53,228 bases of DNA from an uncultured beta proteobacterium (GCA_903830985.1 CAIKVZ010000020.1:1-53228); one strand, 5' to 3'. Positions 7,885-15,933 are shown, counted from the stretch's first letter. Numbers and translations: made by a program. The notes: generated from the sequence alone by a model not told the origin.

Positions 7885-8304
7885 TCAGGTCGGCAGATCG
7901 CCTACCGAGGCTTGGGTGCCGTAGTACTCATGGACGCCCTGCACCCAGGCGGGGTCTGCCATGTCGGGCCAGCTGTCCTTGTCAAAGCCGGGCGCTTCTT
8001 CCAGCCGCGCCAAGGTGACATTCAGCGTGAAGCGCTTGTTCACCGTGTCCAGCGCCAGCGCGCTCCAGGGCACGGCAAAGAGTTTTTCGCCCACGCCCAG
8101 GAATCCACCGAAGGACAGTACGGCGTAACTGATGCGGCCCGTGCGCATGTCGAGCATGATCTCCTTGATGTCGCCCAGGCTCTCCTGCTGCAGGTTGCAG
8201 ACGTCATTGCCGAGCAGGGTATCGGCGCCCATGAGGGCGGGGCCGGGTCCGTTGGAGCCCTGGACCTGGTACATGCCGTAACTGTCGCGTTCTTCGTAGT
8301 TCAT
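7885..8304 (-). CDS. PRC-barrel domain protein
   Basis: This 139-residue protein carries one PRC-barrel domain (residues about 22-95), with segments GNDVCNLQQESLGDIKEIML, GRISYAVLSFGGFLGVGEKL and FAVPWSALALD. PRC-barrel proteins of this small cytoplasmic type are commonly part of stress responses, with poorly known biochemistry. The C-terminal tail has several aromatic and acidic residues. Its start is ATG 8304 with GAAAGGCC upstream. The predicted leftward promoter at 8377-8418 would leave a 66-nt leader. Confidence 0.9.
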   Translation of the reverse strand: MNYEERDSYGMYQVQGSNGPGPALMGADTLLGNDVCNLQQESLGDIKEIMLDMRTGRISYAVLSFGGFLGVGEKLFAVPWSALALDTVNKRFTLNVTLARLEEAPGFDKDSWPDMADPAWVQGVHEYYGTQASVGDLPT

Positions 8305-8376
8305 TGGAATGGCCTTTCAGTGATTGAATTGGGGGGATCTGCAAGCCTGCAAGCTCGTTCTTGCAGGTTCAGTTCA

Positions 8377-8418
8377 ACGATAGAAGTTCGCGCGTGCCAG
8401 GTCTGTTCGGCAACGCAC
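8377..8418 (-). promoter_or_regulatory. Predicted CRP/FNR-type operator and -10 box for the PRC-barrel gene
   Basis: Minus-strand GTGCGTTGCCGAACAGAC covers 8418 down to 8401. TATCGT (8377-8382) is exactly 29.5 nt from the palindrome centre. It is independent of the rightward operator only 28 nt away at 8447-8460, so this divergent region carries two separate sites. Confidence 0.68.
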
Positions 8419-8446
8419 GCCGGGGCCGGCACGCTCCCTTCAGCGT

Positions 8447-8488
8447 GTGCGCAAGCGCACAGACGAAAAAAATGGGCGTCGCTACTCT
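8447..8488 (+). promoter_or_regulatory. Predicted CRP/FNR-type operator and -10 box for the FMN reductase operon
   Basis: GTGCGCAAGCGCACAGAC begins at 8447 and is a perfect GTGCG/CGCAC inverted repeat. TACTCT (8483-8488) is exactly 29.5 nt from its centre. Predicted leader to the TTG start at 8543 is about 48 nt. Confidence 0.75.
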
Positions 8489-8542
8489 GGTGTCTGACCT
8501 TCCATGCGGCGGGCCGTTCTGTCCATCCAACCGGAGTTCATC

Positions 8543-9097
8543 TTGAGCAAAATCGCGATCGCTGTCATCGTCGGCAGTCTGCGCCAGGGTTCCTTCAACC
8601 GCCATCTGGCCACCGCTCTGGCGCGTTTGGCACCGGCCAACTTCGTGTTCAAGCAGTTGCAAATCGGCGACCTGCCGCTGTACAACCAGGACGACGACGC
8701 GGATCAGGCGCCCAACGTGCTGCGCCTCAAGGCCGACATCGCGCGCGCGCAGGGCCTGCTGTTCGTCACGCCCGAGTACAACCGCTCGATACCGGGCGTG
8801 CTGAAAAACGCCATCGACCATGCGTCGCGGCCCTCGGGTGACAACTCCTGGGCTGGCAAGCCAGCGGGTGTGCTGGGGGTCTCCGTGGGCGCCATCGGAA
8901 CGGCCGCGGCGCAGCAACACCTGCGCAACATTCTCGTGTCGCTGGATGTGCCCACGCTGGCGCAACCCGAGGCTTTCATTCACGCCACGGATGGTCTGTT
9001 CGATGCGGGCGGCAACATCGGCCAGGGCAGCCGGGCGTTTCTGCAGAACTGGATGGACCATTACGTGAACTGGGTGCTGCGGCACATGCCAGCATGA
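8543..9097 (+). CDS. NAD(P)H-dependent FMN reductase
   Basis: The product has 184 residues with a flavodoxin-like fold. The N-terminal strand and phosphate loop (IAVIVGSLRQGSFNRHLA) and the family motif LFVTPEYNRSIPGVLKNAID are clear, as is GVLGVSVGAIGTAAAQQHLR. Members reduce FMN, quinones, azo dyes or chromate with NAD(P)H, and many protect against oxidative stress. The start is TTG 8543 with GGAG at 8533-8536; the ATG further upstream gives a non-family N-terminus. The stop overlaps the next start (ATGA at 9094), so it is coupled to the VIT1-type transporter. Confidence 0.9.
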   Translation: MSKIAIAVIVGSLRQGSFNRHLATALARLAPANFVFKQLQIGDLPLYNQDDDADQAPNVLRLKADIARAQGLLFVTPEYNRSIPGVLKNAIDHASRPSGDNSWAGKPAGVLGVSVGAIGTAAAQQHLRNILVSLDVPTLAQPEAFIHATDGLFDAGGNIGQGSRAFLQNWMDHYVNWVLRHMPA

Positions 9098-9801
9098 GCC
9101 TGCGCCAGTTGCGTCGTCATTCGGAGCAGCACCGCACCGATCGCATCGGCTGGTTGCGCGCCGCCGTGCTCGGCGCCAACGACGGCATCGTCTCCACCGC
9201 GAGCCTGGTGGCCGGCGTGGCCGCGGCGCACGCCAGCCAGAACAGCGTTTTGCTCACCGGCATCGCCGGGCTCGTGGCCGGTGCCATGTCCATGGCTGCT
9301 GGTGAATACGTTTCCGTGCACTCGCAGGCCGACACCGAGGCCGCCGACCTGAAGCGCGAGCGCGCCGAACTCCAGAGCGACCCGGCGGCCGAGCAGCGCG
9401 AGCTGGCCGGCATCTACGCAATGCGCGGACTCGCGCCGGAGCTGGCGCAACAGGTGGCCAGGCAACTGATGCAGCACGACGCCCTGAGTGCGCACGCGCT
9501 CGATGAACTCGGCATCAACGTGCACCTTACGGCGCGCCCCATTCAGGCCGCGTGGACTTCGGCGCTGAGCTTTTCCGTGGGTGCGGCCCTGCCCATGGGA
9601 GTGGTCGCGCTGGCGCCGGCAGGCAGCATGATTCTCTGGATAGCGGGCACATCCCTGGGCTTTCTGGCGCTGCTGGGCGTGATCGCCGCGCGTGTCGGCG
9701 GCGCGAACGTCTGGGCCAGCGCCTGGCGCGTCACCTTCTGGGGTGCGCTGGCCATCGGCGTCACGGCCGGCGTGGGTTCACTGTTCGGTGCCGTGGCCTG
9801 A
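9094..9801 (+). CDS. VIT1/CCC1 family transporter
   Basis: This 235-residue membrane protein belongs to the VIT1/CCC1 family, whose eukaryotic members move Fe(II) or Mn(II). Recognisable segments are RTDRIGWLRAAVLGANDGIV (helix 1 with the conserved Asp) and LVAGAMSMAAGEYVSVHSQAD, followed by a cytoplasmic acidic region and three C-terminal helices. In bacteria such proteins are thought to export or buffer divalent metal. It is translationally coupled to the FMN reductase upstream, which suggests a combined redox/metal protection unit under the operator at 8447. Confidence 0.9.
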   Translation: MSLRQLRRHSEQHRTDRIGWLRAAVLGANDGIVSTASLVAGVAAAHASQNSVLLTGIAGLVAGAMSMAAGEYVSVHSQADTEAADLKRERAELQSDPAAEQRELAGIYAMRGLAPELAQQVARQLMQHDALSAHALDELGINVHLTARPIQAAWTSALSFSVGAALPMGVVALAPAGSMILWIAGTSLGFLALLGVIAARVGGANVWASAWRVTFWGALAIGVTAGVGSLFGAVA

Positions 9802-9821
9802 ACTTCTGCCGATGTCGTGCT

Positions 9822-9863
9822 GTGTGCCATCGCACAGACCAGCGGCAGCAAGGCGCGCACATT
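9822..9863 (+). promoter_or_regulatory. Predicted CRP/FNR-type operator and -10 box
   Basis: GTGTGCCATCGCACAGAC begins at 9822. CACATT (9858-9863) is exactly 29.5 nt from the centre; its first base departs from TANNNT. It would drive the short frame at 9896 and the CbpM-like gene at 9984. Confidence 0.6.
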
Positions 9864-9895
9864 CAAGGCTTCGCAATGAAAGGACGGTGACAAGC

Positions 9896-10000
9896 ATGGA
9901 ATACACAGACCGGGTTGACCCCTTTGCCTCTTTCGGGCAGCCAGCCCGAACGCGGTACGAACGTCACCTGCTGAGGCGTGCTCATGTGGCCCGAGCATAG
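9896..10000 (+). CDS. Possible 34-residue small protein
   Basis: A short frame starts at ATG 9896, about 26 nt after a predicted transcription start, and ends at TAG 9998-10000. It includes VDPFASFGQPARTRYERHLL. AAGGA lies upstream but is about 12 nt away, which is long. It overlaps the start of the CbpM-like gene by 17 nt, so it could be a leader peptide coupled to that gene. There is no recognisable family, and it may be chance. Confidence 0.3.
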   Translation: MEYTDRVDPFASFGQPARTRYERHLLRRAHVARA

Positions 10001-10295
10001 CCCGTCGGGCGGGGCCAGCCTGAACCTGATGGAGTTGTCCAGTGAGTGCGGCATGAGTGCGCCCGAACTCACTGAACTGGTGGAATACGGCGCCCTCGCG
10101 CCGCTGCCGCAGAGGGAAGAAAGCGGTCCCCGGGAGCGCCATTTCAATCCGGCTTGTGTGGCCGCACTGTGCACGGCGGGCAAGCTGCGCCGGGACTTCG
10201 ACCTGGACCTGTTTGCGATTGCCTTCCTGCTCGGTTACCTGTTTCGCATCGAGGCACTGGAGGATCAGCTCAGGGGCATTCAGACGCAGGCATGA
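9984..10295 (+). CDS. CbpM-like chaperone modulator / MerR-like protein
   Basis: The product is 103 residues. It has the layout of CbpM: a short N-terminal helix-turn-helix-like part (LNLMELSSECGMSAPELTELVEYG), then RHFNPACVAALCTAGKLRRD, and a C-terminal helix (LGYLFRIEALEDQLRGIQ). CbpM inhibits the DnaJ-like CbpA in other bacteria, but no cbpA is visible nearby, so the partner is open. The start is ATG 9984 with GAGG at 9973-9976. It is probably transcribed from the predicted promoter at 9822. It ends 5 nt before the convergent catalase gene. Confidence 0.75.
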   Translation: MWPEHSPSGGASLNLMELSSECGMSAPELTELVEYGALAPLPQREESGPRERHFNPACVAALCTAGKLRRDFDLDLFAIAFLLGYLFRIEALEDQLRGIQTQA

Positions 10296-10300
10296 GGGGA

Positions 10301-11761
10301 TTAGCCCAGTGCGGCTTCCCCGGCCGAAATCCCCAGACCGGCGGCGACGCGCGCGCCATAGCCGGCATCGGCCTGGCCAAACTGCGCCAGCTGGCGCAGC
10401 TGTATGGCCCGGGGCACGGTTTGCAGCACCGCCAGCAGGTTGGCGATGAGCTGGTCCTTTTGCGCCGGGCTCATGAGCCGGTAGAGCGCGCCGGCCTGGC
10501 TGTAGTCCTCGTTGCCCAGGCGGTGGTCGTAGCGGTCGGCGTCGCCCTGCAGCGCGAGCGCCGGTTCGCGCACGCGCGGGTCCTGCACCGGGCCGTCAAA
10601 GCTGTTGGGCTCGTAGTTCACGTTGCCCTCGCCATTGCCGTCAAAGCGGCTTGCGCCGTCGCGGTGGTAGGTCTTCACCGGGCAATGGGGCCGGTTCACC
10701 GGCAGCGCGGCGTACTGGATGCCGATGCGATGCCGGTGCGCATCCGGGTAGGACAGCAGTCTTGCCTGCAGCACCTTGTCGGGTGAGGCGCCCATACCCG
10801 GCGGCATGTTGCCGGGCTCGAACGCCGCCTGTTCCACTTCGGCAAAATAATTGCGCGGGTTCTGCGTCAGCGTCATCACGCCCACGTCCATGACGGGGTA
10901 GTCAACGTGCGGCCAGACCTTGGTCAGGTCGAAGGGATGGATGGCGTAGCTCAGGGCTTCGCGCTCGGGCATGATCTGGATCTGCACCCGCCATTGCGGG
11001 AAGTCGCCCCGGGCTATGGCGTCGTGCAGGTCGCGCCGGTGGTAGTCCAGGTCGGTGCCGGCAATGGTTGCGGCCTGGGCATTGGTCAGCGTCTGTATGC
11101 CCTGCAGCGTCTTGAAATGCCATTTCACCCAGAAGCGTTCACCAGCCTCGTTCCACAGGCTGTAGGTGTGGCTGGAATAGCCGTTCATGTGGCGCAGCGT
11201 GGCCGGGATGCCGCGGTCGGAAAACAGCGTCGTCACCTGGTGCAGCGACTCGGGCGAATGGCTCCAGAAGTCCCACTGCATGGTGTTGTCGCGCAGGCCG
11301 GTGGCGGGGTCGCGCTTTTGCGAGTGGATGAAGTCGGAGAACTTGAGCGCGTCACGCACGAAAAACACCGGCGTGTTGTTGCCCACCAGGTCCCAGTTGC
11401 CCTCTTCGGTGTAGAACTTCAGGGCAAAGCCGCGCGGGTCGCGCGCCGTGTCGGCCGAGCCCATCTCGCCGGCCACGGTGGAGAAGCGCGCGAACATCGG
11501 GCAGCAGTTGCCCACCTTGGCGAACAGCTTGGCACGGGTGTAGCGCGCCAGGTCATGCGTGATGAGCAGATTGCCGAAGGCGCCTGCGCCCTTGGCGTGC
11601 ACCACGCGCTCCGGCACGCGCTCGCGGTTGAAGTGCGCCATCTTCTCCATCAGCTGGTAGTCCTGCAGCAGCGCGGGCCCGCGCGCTCCGGCGGTCTGGG
11701 TGTTCTGGTTGTCGGCAACCGGGTTGCCGGCGGCGGTGGTCTGGTAAGGGCAGTGGTCCAT
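10301..11761 (-). CDS. Monofunctional haem catalase
   Basis: This 486-residue cytoplasmic catalase breaks down hydrogen peroxide. The catalytic His lies in [13 protein letters not shown] (residues about 54-66), the active-site Asn in [14 protein letters not shown], and the haem-ligand Tyr in [14 protein letters not shown]. Length fits the small-subunit catalase class. It is the third gene of a leftward set behind the SOUL haem-binding gene (65 nt gap) and the unknown gene at 12514. It therefore probably belongs to the predicted promoter at 13044-13085; I see no separate operator in the gap. Confidence 0.96.
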   Translation of the reverse strand: MDHCPYQTTAAGNPVADNQNTQTAGARGPALLQDYQLMEKMAHFNRERVPERVVHAKGAGAFGNLLITHDLARYTRAKLFAKVGNCCPMFARFSTVAGEMGSADTARDPRGFALKFYTEEGNWDLVGNNTPVFFVRDALKFSDFIHSQKRDPATGLRDNTMQWDFWSHSPESLHQVTTLFSDRGIPATLRHMNGYSSHTYSLWNEAGERFWVKWHFKTLQGIQTLTNAQAATIAGTDLDYHRRDLHDAIARGDFPQWRVQIQIMPEREALSYAIHPFDLTKVWPHVDYPVMDVGVMTLTQNPRNYFAEVEQAAFEPGNMPPGMGASPDKVLQARLLSYPDAHRHRIGIQYAALPVNRPHCPVKTYHRDGASRFDGNGEGNVNYEPNSFDGPVQDPRVREPALALQGDADRYDHRLGNEDYSQAGALYRLMSPAQKDQLIANLLAVLQTVPRAIQLRQLAQFGQADAGYGARVAAGLGISAGEAALG

Positions 11762-11826
11762 TCATTCTCCGTTCGGTTTGAGGCGCGTCGCGCCCGGGTT
11801 CAATTCAATGGCAGGGCGCACGGCCT

Positions 11827-12498
11827 TCAGGGCGCGCCTTCCGGCAGCAGTGGCAGCATGATTTCATTGCGTCGCATGAACCACAGCGTCCAGGGCGGAT
11901 CGAAGCGCGCCAGGGTCGGCGCGCCGTTCGCGTGCAACTGATGGCGCCGGGCGAAGGCGTTGAGCGAGGCCGTTTGCAGTGCAATGTCGTCTTCTCGCGC
12001 CAGCCCGGAAAAGCGCGCTATGGCGAAGCGCGCCGGGGCCAGGGTGGTCAGGTGCACCTGGGCGTCGTTGGGTAGGGGCAGGGTGTCCAGCGTGTAGCTT
12101 CGCGGCAGCAGAAAGCGGATGATCCAGGCGCCTGCGCTGGCGGTCTGGGTCACCGGCGCGGTCATGGCAATGCTTTCTCCCGGCGTGGCCGCCTGCAGCA
12201 CGGGCGCGGTCATGGCAATGCGCTGGCGGCGCTGGTTGCCGCCGAAGATGTCGCCGGCGAGCAGGCGAAAACCGGCGCTGACGGCCGCACTGCGCTCACC
12301 GCCCACGGTGACCTCTGCGGCCAGCAGCGCAGGGTATTCGCGCACCTCGAAAGCGTCTTCTGCGCGGGTCACGCGGTATTCCGGTTCTTCAACGGCCATG
12401 GCTTCTCCAAAAGTTAAAAAGATCAGGGACAGACCGAGCGCCACGCCCGGCAACAGGCTATGCCACGGTCTCATGGAATGCTGGCGCCGCGAATGCAT
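11827..12498 (-). CDS. SOUL family haem-binding protein, exported
   Basis: The product is 223 residues (199 if the ATG at 12474 is used). After a hydrophobic signal-type segment ending AMA, the SOUL/HBP domain starts at EEPEYRVTRAEDAFEVREYP and contains two IAMTAPV motifs, a hallmark of the family, plus WIIRFLLPRSYTLDTLPLP. SOUL proteins bind haem or tetrapyrroles; the bacterial role is unclear. Its position directly upstream of a haem catalase is suggestive. No strong ribosome site separates the two possible starts. Confidence 0.88.
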   Translation of the reverse strand: MHSRRQHSMRPWHSLLPGVALGLSLIFLTFGEAMAVEEPEYRVTRAEDAFEVREYPALLAAEVTVGGERSAAVSAGFRLLAGDIFGGNQRRQRIAMTAPVLQAATPGESIAMTAPVTQTASAGAWIIRFLLPRSYTLDTLPLPNDAQVHLTTLAPARFAIARFSGLAREDDIALQTASLNAFARRHQLHANGAPTLARFDPPWTLWFMRRNEIMLPLLPEGAP

Positions 12499-12513
12499 TG
12501 CAAGTGCCAGGTC

Positions 12514-12990
12514 TCAGCCGGCGGCCCTGAGGCGATCGAAATGCGCAGCCTTGAGGACTGCAGTCGCATCGATGCCCAATGTGTCGGCCGGCGTGTGCTC
12601 GTGTAGCCGGGGATGAGGCCGGGAAAACCAGTTCGCCAAGGCCCAGTGCGGGTAGGCCGGGTTCAATTCCTCAAGCACCGGCGCCAGCCCGGACCGCGGC
12701 GACATGTCATCACGGTTGAACTGAAACAGCGGCAGCCAGATCCTGGATTGCCATTCGACGCTGATCACCCGGCGCTGCAGGATCCATTGGGCCAGTGCCG
12801 TGATGTCGGATTCGCCGCGCGCCAGGAACATTGCCACCACTTCACAGGCTTGGAGCAGCCCGCCGCTGCGACGAAAGGAATCGAGCATGGCGATGAACTG
12901 GTGGTCTGCACGAAACGGGGTCGCAGCCTGTGGATTGGCCCTGCGTGCGGCGCTGTGGGGTGTCGAATCGGTGGTCACAAGGGTTTGCAT
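12514..12990 (-). CDS. Unknown protein, first gene of the catalase operon
   Basis: The product is 158 residues, soluble, with no signal sequence. The C-terminal third (NPAYPHWALANWFSRPHPRL, then HTPADTLGIDATAVLKAA) weakly resembles the C-terminal half of ParS/MbcA-type antitoxin-like proteins, where a W-x3-P-N-x2-L pattern precedes a helical end. No toxin gene is adjacent, so I do not call a toxin-antitoxin pair. ATG 12990 has GGAG upstream. It is 15 nt from the SOUL gene and is preceded by the predicted promoter at 13044-13085. Confidence 0.7.
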   Translation of the reverse strand: MQTLVTTDSTPHSAARRANPQAATPFRADHQFIAMLDSFRRSGGLLQACEVVAMFLARGESDITALAQWILQRRVISVEWQSRIWLPLFQFNRDDMSPRSGLAPVLEELNPAYPHWALANWFSRPHPRLHEHTPADTLGIDATAVLKAAHFDRLRAAG

Positions 12991-13043
12991 GGAGTCTCCA
13001 AACGGCAGCAGATGGCGCTGCCAGAAAGTTCACGACAGGCCTG

Positions 13044-13085
13044 AACTTAGACGAGGAGCGGCAAACCGTCAGTGCGCTTGCGCAC
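13044..13085 (-). promoter_or_regulatory. Predicted CRP/FNR-type operator and -10 box for the catalase operon
   Basis: Minus-strand GTGCGCAAGCGCACTGAC has a perfect GTGCG/CGCAC core at 13072-13085. TAAGTT (13044-13049) is exactly 29.5 nt from the centre. Leader to ATG 12990 is about 47 nt. Confidence 0.72.
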
Positions 13086-13680
13086 ACAGCGCTGTGTCAG
13101 CGTGGTGGCGCCGCAACTGGAAGCGGGCATGAACGGCTCGGCTGTTGTGCTTGGTTCAGGCCCTTCAGGGCAATAAGCAATTGTGATCAGGTGCCCACGT
13201 CAATGCCCTTTGGGGCATTGTTTCAACAAGCTCGACGGCCACACCTGATGATGATGGCTTACCGCCTTCGGCATTGCAGGCAGTACCGCGAAACTGGCGG
13301 ATGAAAGTATTTTTCTTCAGTCCGGTTGGTTTGGCATGCATTGCCGAGTAGTATTCACAGCGGAGTTGCGCAATATGGTGACTGTTACCTGAATCCATTC
13401 ACATGGCTATTCATAAATATAAATGAACAGTCATATCCTGCAGAACCCTCAATTGAGTTTTCAATTCCATTCGATGTTGCTGGACGTGATGACGCTGGCG
13501 TGCAGCAGCCGCGCACCGCCGGACTCGGAAATGGCTACCCCCCCCCTGAGGCCCAGTTCATGATCGGCGCCCCATGCGTCAGGGATGACTGACATCGAAT
13601 GCAAGAGCCTGAAGCAGTCATCACCGTAATACGGGGCAGCACTGTCAATGAAAGTTTTTTAATTGCGCTCAGGATCAGCC
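13086..13680 (+). other. Intergenic region of about 600 bases without a supported gene
   Basis: This stretch is less GC-rich than its surroundings, especially 13300-13480 (for example, TTCATAAATATAAATG near 13410). Open frames here are short with unusual composition and lack ribosome sites. A small inverted repeat CAATGCCC-TTTG-GGGCATTG lies near 13201-13222, followed by only a short T-run, so I do not call it a terminator. No palindrome of the regulon type is present between 13086 and 13680. Confidence 0.5.
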
Positions 13681-14046
13681 ATGCCGTACACAATCAATTC
13701 CGAGCCCAGAGGTTCCTACCGAAAATTTTCGGGTCATGTGACGCTTGACGAATTCAACCAATCGATGGCCGATGTGCACAACCGTCCGGACTTCGATAGG
13801 CTGCGCTATTCGATCAGCGACTTTCTGGAGGTGCAGAGCTTTTCGGTGGACGCGAAGGCCGTCACCATGGCCGTTGCCTACGGGATTGGCGCTGCCAAGA
13901 CGAACGCCAGCATGAAATTGGCCATGGTTGCCGTCGACCCGAAAGTGCTCGAACTGCTCGAACTCTATGCCAAGCGTGTGCCGTATTCTTTGCAAATATT
14001 TTCCAGCCTCAGCGCGGCCAGAGCCTGGGCCATCGGCGGGGCCTAA
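13681..14046 (+). CDS. STAS/SpoIIAA-like small protein, unknown
   Basis: The product is 121 residues, starting at ATG 13681 with AGGA about 7 nt upstream; an 18-nt-longer frame is less likely. The order of strands and helices (GSYRKFSGHVTLDEFNQSM, DRLRYSISDF, SMKLAMVAVDPKVLELLELY, RVPYSLQIFSSLSAARAWA) resembles SpoIIAA/STAS-like domains, such as those often found next to signalling genes. There is no anti-sigma kinase beside it. It is a single gene with no regulon-type operator; function is unknown. Confidence 0.75.
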   Translation: MPYTINSEPRGSYRKFSGHVTLDEFNQSMADVHNRPDFDRLRYSISDFLEVQSFSVDAKAVTMAVAYGIGAAKTNASMKLAMVAVDPKVLELLELYAKRVPYSLQIFSSLSAARAWAIGGA

Positions 14047-14116
14047 GCCCCAAACTGCCCGATGAGCAAAGGCGCGGTAGTGCTGGCACGAAGCCAAGCA
14101 TCCTCGACCCTGCTTT

Positions 14117-14158
14117 GTGCTGCGCCGCACCGTTGGCCCGGCGATTTGCCGCTACCAT
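14117..14158 (+). promoter_or_regulatory. Predicted CRP/FNR-type operator and -10 box for the AI-2E family permease
   Basis: GTGCTGCGCCGCAC (14117-14130) is a perfect GTGC-N6-GCAC palindrome. It lacks the AGAC flank seen at most other sites. TACCAT (14153-14158) is exactly 29.5 nt from the centre, leaving a 12-nt leader before ATG 14177. Confidence 0.58.
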
Positions 14159-14176
14159 GGGCCCATTTGTTCGCCC

Positions 14177-15244
14177 ATGAAACCTGCCACCCCTGAAGGC
14201 CGTACCGACACGCAGCGCCACGCCTTGCTCGGTCTGGTGCTGGCCGCGTCGCTCGCGCTGGGCTGGATCCTGCTGCCGTTTTACGGCGCCATCCTGTGGG
14301 CGGCCATCATCGCCTTGCTGTTTGCGCCGCTGTACCGCTGGTTGCTGCCCAGGATGGGGCGGCGGCGCACGCCGGCCGCGCTCGCGACACTGCTGCTGGT
14401 CTTGCTCAGCGTGGTGTTGCCGCTGGCCCTGGTCAGCGCCTCGCTGGTGCGCGAGGCGGCTATGCTGGTGCAGCGCCTGCAGTCGGGCGAGTTGAATCCT
14501 GCCTTGTATTTTCATGGCGTGTTTGATGCGCTGCCCCATTGGCTGTCCTCGCTGCTGGACCATTTTGGCCTGGTGAACTTCAACGTGCTGCAGCAGCGCC
14601 TCACGACGGCGCTGGCCCAGGGCAGCCAGTTCATCGCGACCCAGGCCTTCAGCGTGGGGCAAAACACCTTCGAATTTGTGGCCAGCGTGTTCATCAGCCT
14701 GTACCTGTGTTTCTTCCTGATCCGCGATGGCGAGAGTGTGGTGCGCGCGTTGCGCCGCGCCGCGCCCTTGGCGCCGGCGCACCAACAGGAACTGCTGACC
14801 AAGTTCAGCACTGTGATTCGGGCCACGGTCAAGGGCAACCTGCTGGTGGCGGCGGTGCAGGGCGCGCTCGGTGGTGTCGCGTTCTGGTATCTCGGTGTCA
14901 GCGGCGCGCTGCTCTGGGCCGTATTGATGGCCTTCTTGTCGCTCTTGCCGGCCATCGGCGCCGGCCTCGTTTGGCTGCCGGTGGCCGCCTGGTTCCTGGT
15001 CACGGGCGCCCTGTGGCAGGGCCTGGGGCTGATCGCCTACGGCGTGCTGGTGATCGGCCTGGTGGACAACCTGCTGCGCCCGATTCTGGTGGGCAAGGAC
15101 ACGGGCATGCCCGACTATGTGGTGATGCTCACCACGCTGGGCGGCATGGCGGTGTTTGGTCTCAACGGCTTTGTGCTGGGCCCGGTGATCGCGGCGATGT
15201 TCATCGCCGTCTGGCACCTGTACGCCGCGCAAAGGACGGATTAA
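14177..15244 (+). CDS. AI-2E family transporter
   Basis: This 355-residue integral membrane protein has about seven helices and belongs to the AI-2E transporter (UPF0118) family. N-terminal helices include LLGLVLAASLALGWILLPFY, the long periplasmic/cytoplasmic middle follows, and the conserved C-terminal block contains AVLMAFLSLLPAIGAGLVWL and IGLVDNLLRPILVGKDTGMP. Members export autoinducer-2 or act as ion/proton antiporters, so the name does not fix the substrate. The start is ATG 14177 rather than the upstream frame that covers the predicted operator. The stop overlaps by 3 nt the stop of the convergent CRP/FNR gene. Confidence 0.9.
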   Translation: MKPATPEGRTDTQRHALLGLVLAASLALGWILLPFYGAILWAAIIALLFAPLYRWLLPRMGRRRTPAALATLLLVLLSVVLPLALVSASLVREAAMLVQRLQSGELNPALYFHGVFDALPHWLSSLLDHFGLVNFNVLQQRLTTALAQGSQFIATQAFSVGQNTFEFVASVFISLYLCFFLIRDGESVVRALRRAAPLAPAHQQELLTKFSTVIRATVKGNLLVAAVQGALGGVAFWYLGVSGALLWAVLMAFLSLLPAIGAGLVWLPVAAWFLVTGALWQGLGLIAYGVLVIGLVDNLLRPILVGKDTGMPDYVVMLTTLGGMAVFGLNGFVLGPVIAAMFIAVWHLYAAQRTD

Positions 15245-15933
15245 CGCAACAGTTTTTGGTACACCTGCCGGTCGGCGGCATAACAGCTGCAGGCGGCGGA
15301 CTCGAGCCCGGCGCGGTCCAGGACTTCCAGTTGGCCGTGTTTGTAGCTGATGAGTCCGGCGCGTTGCAGCGCGCCTGCGGCGGTGGTGACACCCACGCGG
15401 CGCACACCCAGCATGTGGGCCAAAAACTCGTGCGTGACGCGGAAATTGTCGCTCTGCGCGCGGTCCTGACTCATCAGCAGCCAGCGTGCCAGTCGCGGAC
15501 CGATCTGGTGGTAGCGCAGGCAGGGGGAGGCCGTGGCCAGCTGCGCCATCAGCACGTAGATGTAGCGCCCCAACACCGCCTGCAGTGCCGTGCTGTGCGC
15601 CAGCTCGGCTTTCAGCGCTGCCGTGGGGACGCGCCAGGCCACGCCCGCGCCCTGCACCAGAGCGTGCAACGGCGTGGTGGCCACACCCAATGCCAACTGC
15701 GCGCCGAGCATGCCCTCGCGCCCCACCATTCCCACTTCCAGTCCCGGCCCGCCGTCGGCGTGCGCCAGCAGTGAGATGAAACCCTCTGTCGGGAACCAGG
15801 CGTAACGCGTCGGGTCGCCCGATTCGCACAGCACCTGCTCCAGCACCAGCGGCACGCTCTCGCACTGCGCCAGCAGTTGGCGCCGCGCTGTGCGTGGCAG
15901 CAATTCGATCAGATGGTTTTCGACAGTGGCCAT
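15241..15933 (-). CDS. CRP/FNR family transcriptional regulator
   Basis: The product is 230 residues, starting at ATG 15933 with TGGAG about 7 nt upstream. The N-terminal cyclic-nucleotide-binding-like barrel (residues about 20-120) reads LVLEQVLCESGDPTRYAWFP and LEVGMVGREGMLGAQLALG. The long dimer helix follows, then a winged helix-turn-helix (about 165-215) with THEFLAHMLGVRRVGVTTAA and ALQRAGLISYKHG. No FNR-type N-terminal cysteine cluster is present. The CRP recognition helix SRETVGR is replaced by RRVGVTT, so a site other than TGTGA-N6-TCACA is expected. It is the obvious candidate to bind the TGTGC-N6-GCACA palindromes in this window. No such operator with correct spacing precedes its own start. 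Confidence 0.9.
   Translation of the reverse strand: MATVENHLIELLPRTARRQLLAQCESVPLVLEQVLCESGDPTRYAWFPTEGFISLLAHADGGPGLEVGMVGREGMLGAQLALGVATTPLHALVQGAGVAWRVPTAALKAELAHSTALQAVLGRYIYVLMAQLATASPCLRYHQIGPRLARWLLMSQDRAQSDNFRVTHEFLAHMLGVRRVGVTTAAGALQRAGLISYKHGQLEVLDRAGLESAACSCYAADRQVYQKLLR

Noticed and set aside
12514-12990. Toxin-antitoxin pair with the ParS/MbcA-like end of this protein
   Set aside because: No toxin-like partner is adjacent; the neighbours are a SOUL protein and catalase.
13201-13222. CAATGCCC-TTTG-GGGCATTG stem-loop
   Set aside because: The T-run is short and no gene ends immediately upstream on either strand, so calling a terminator is not justified.
13326-13592. 88-residue plus-strand frame in the low-GC gap
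   Set aside because: No ribosome site, no domain, unusual composition, and it begins within an A/T-rich promoter-like region.
14009-15865. Long minus-strand frame across the AI-2E permease and CRP/FNR genes
   Set aside because: It shows low-complexity Arg/Gln/His composition typical of a shadow; the two real genes on opposite strands explain the region.
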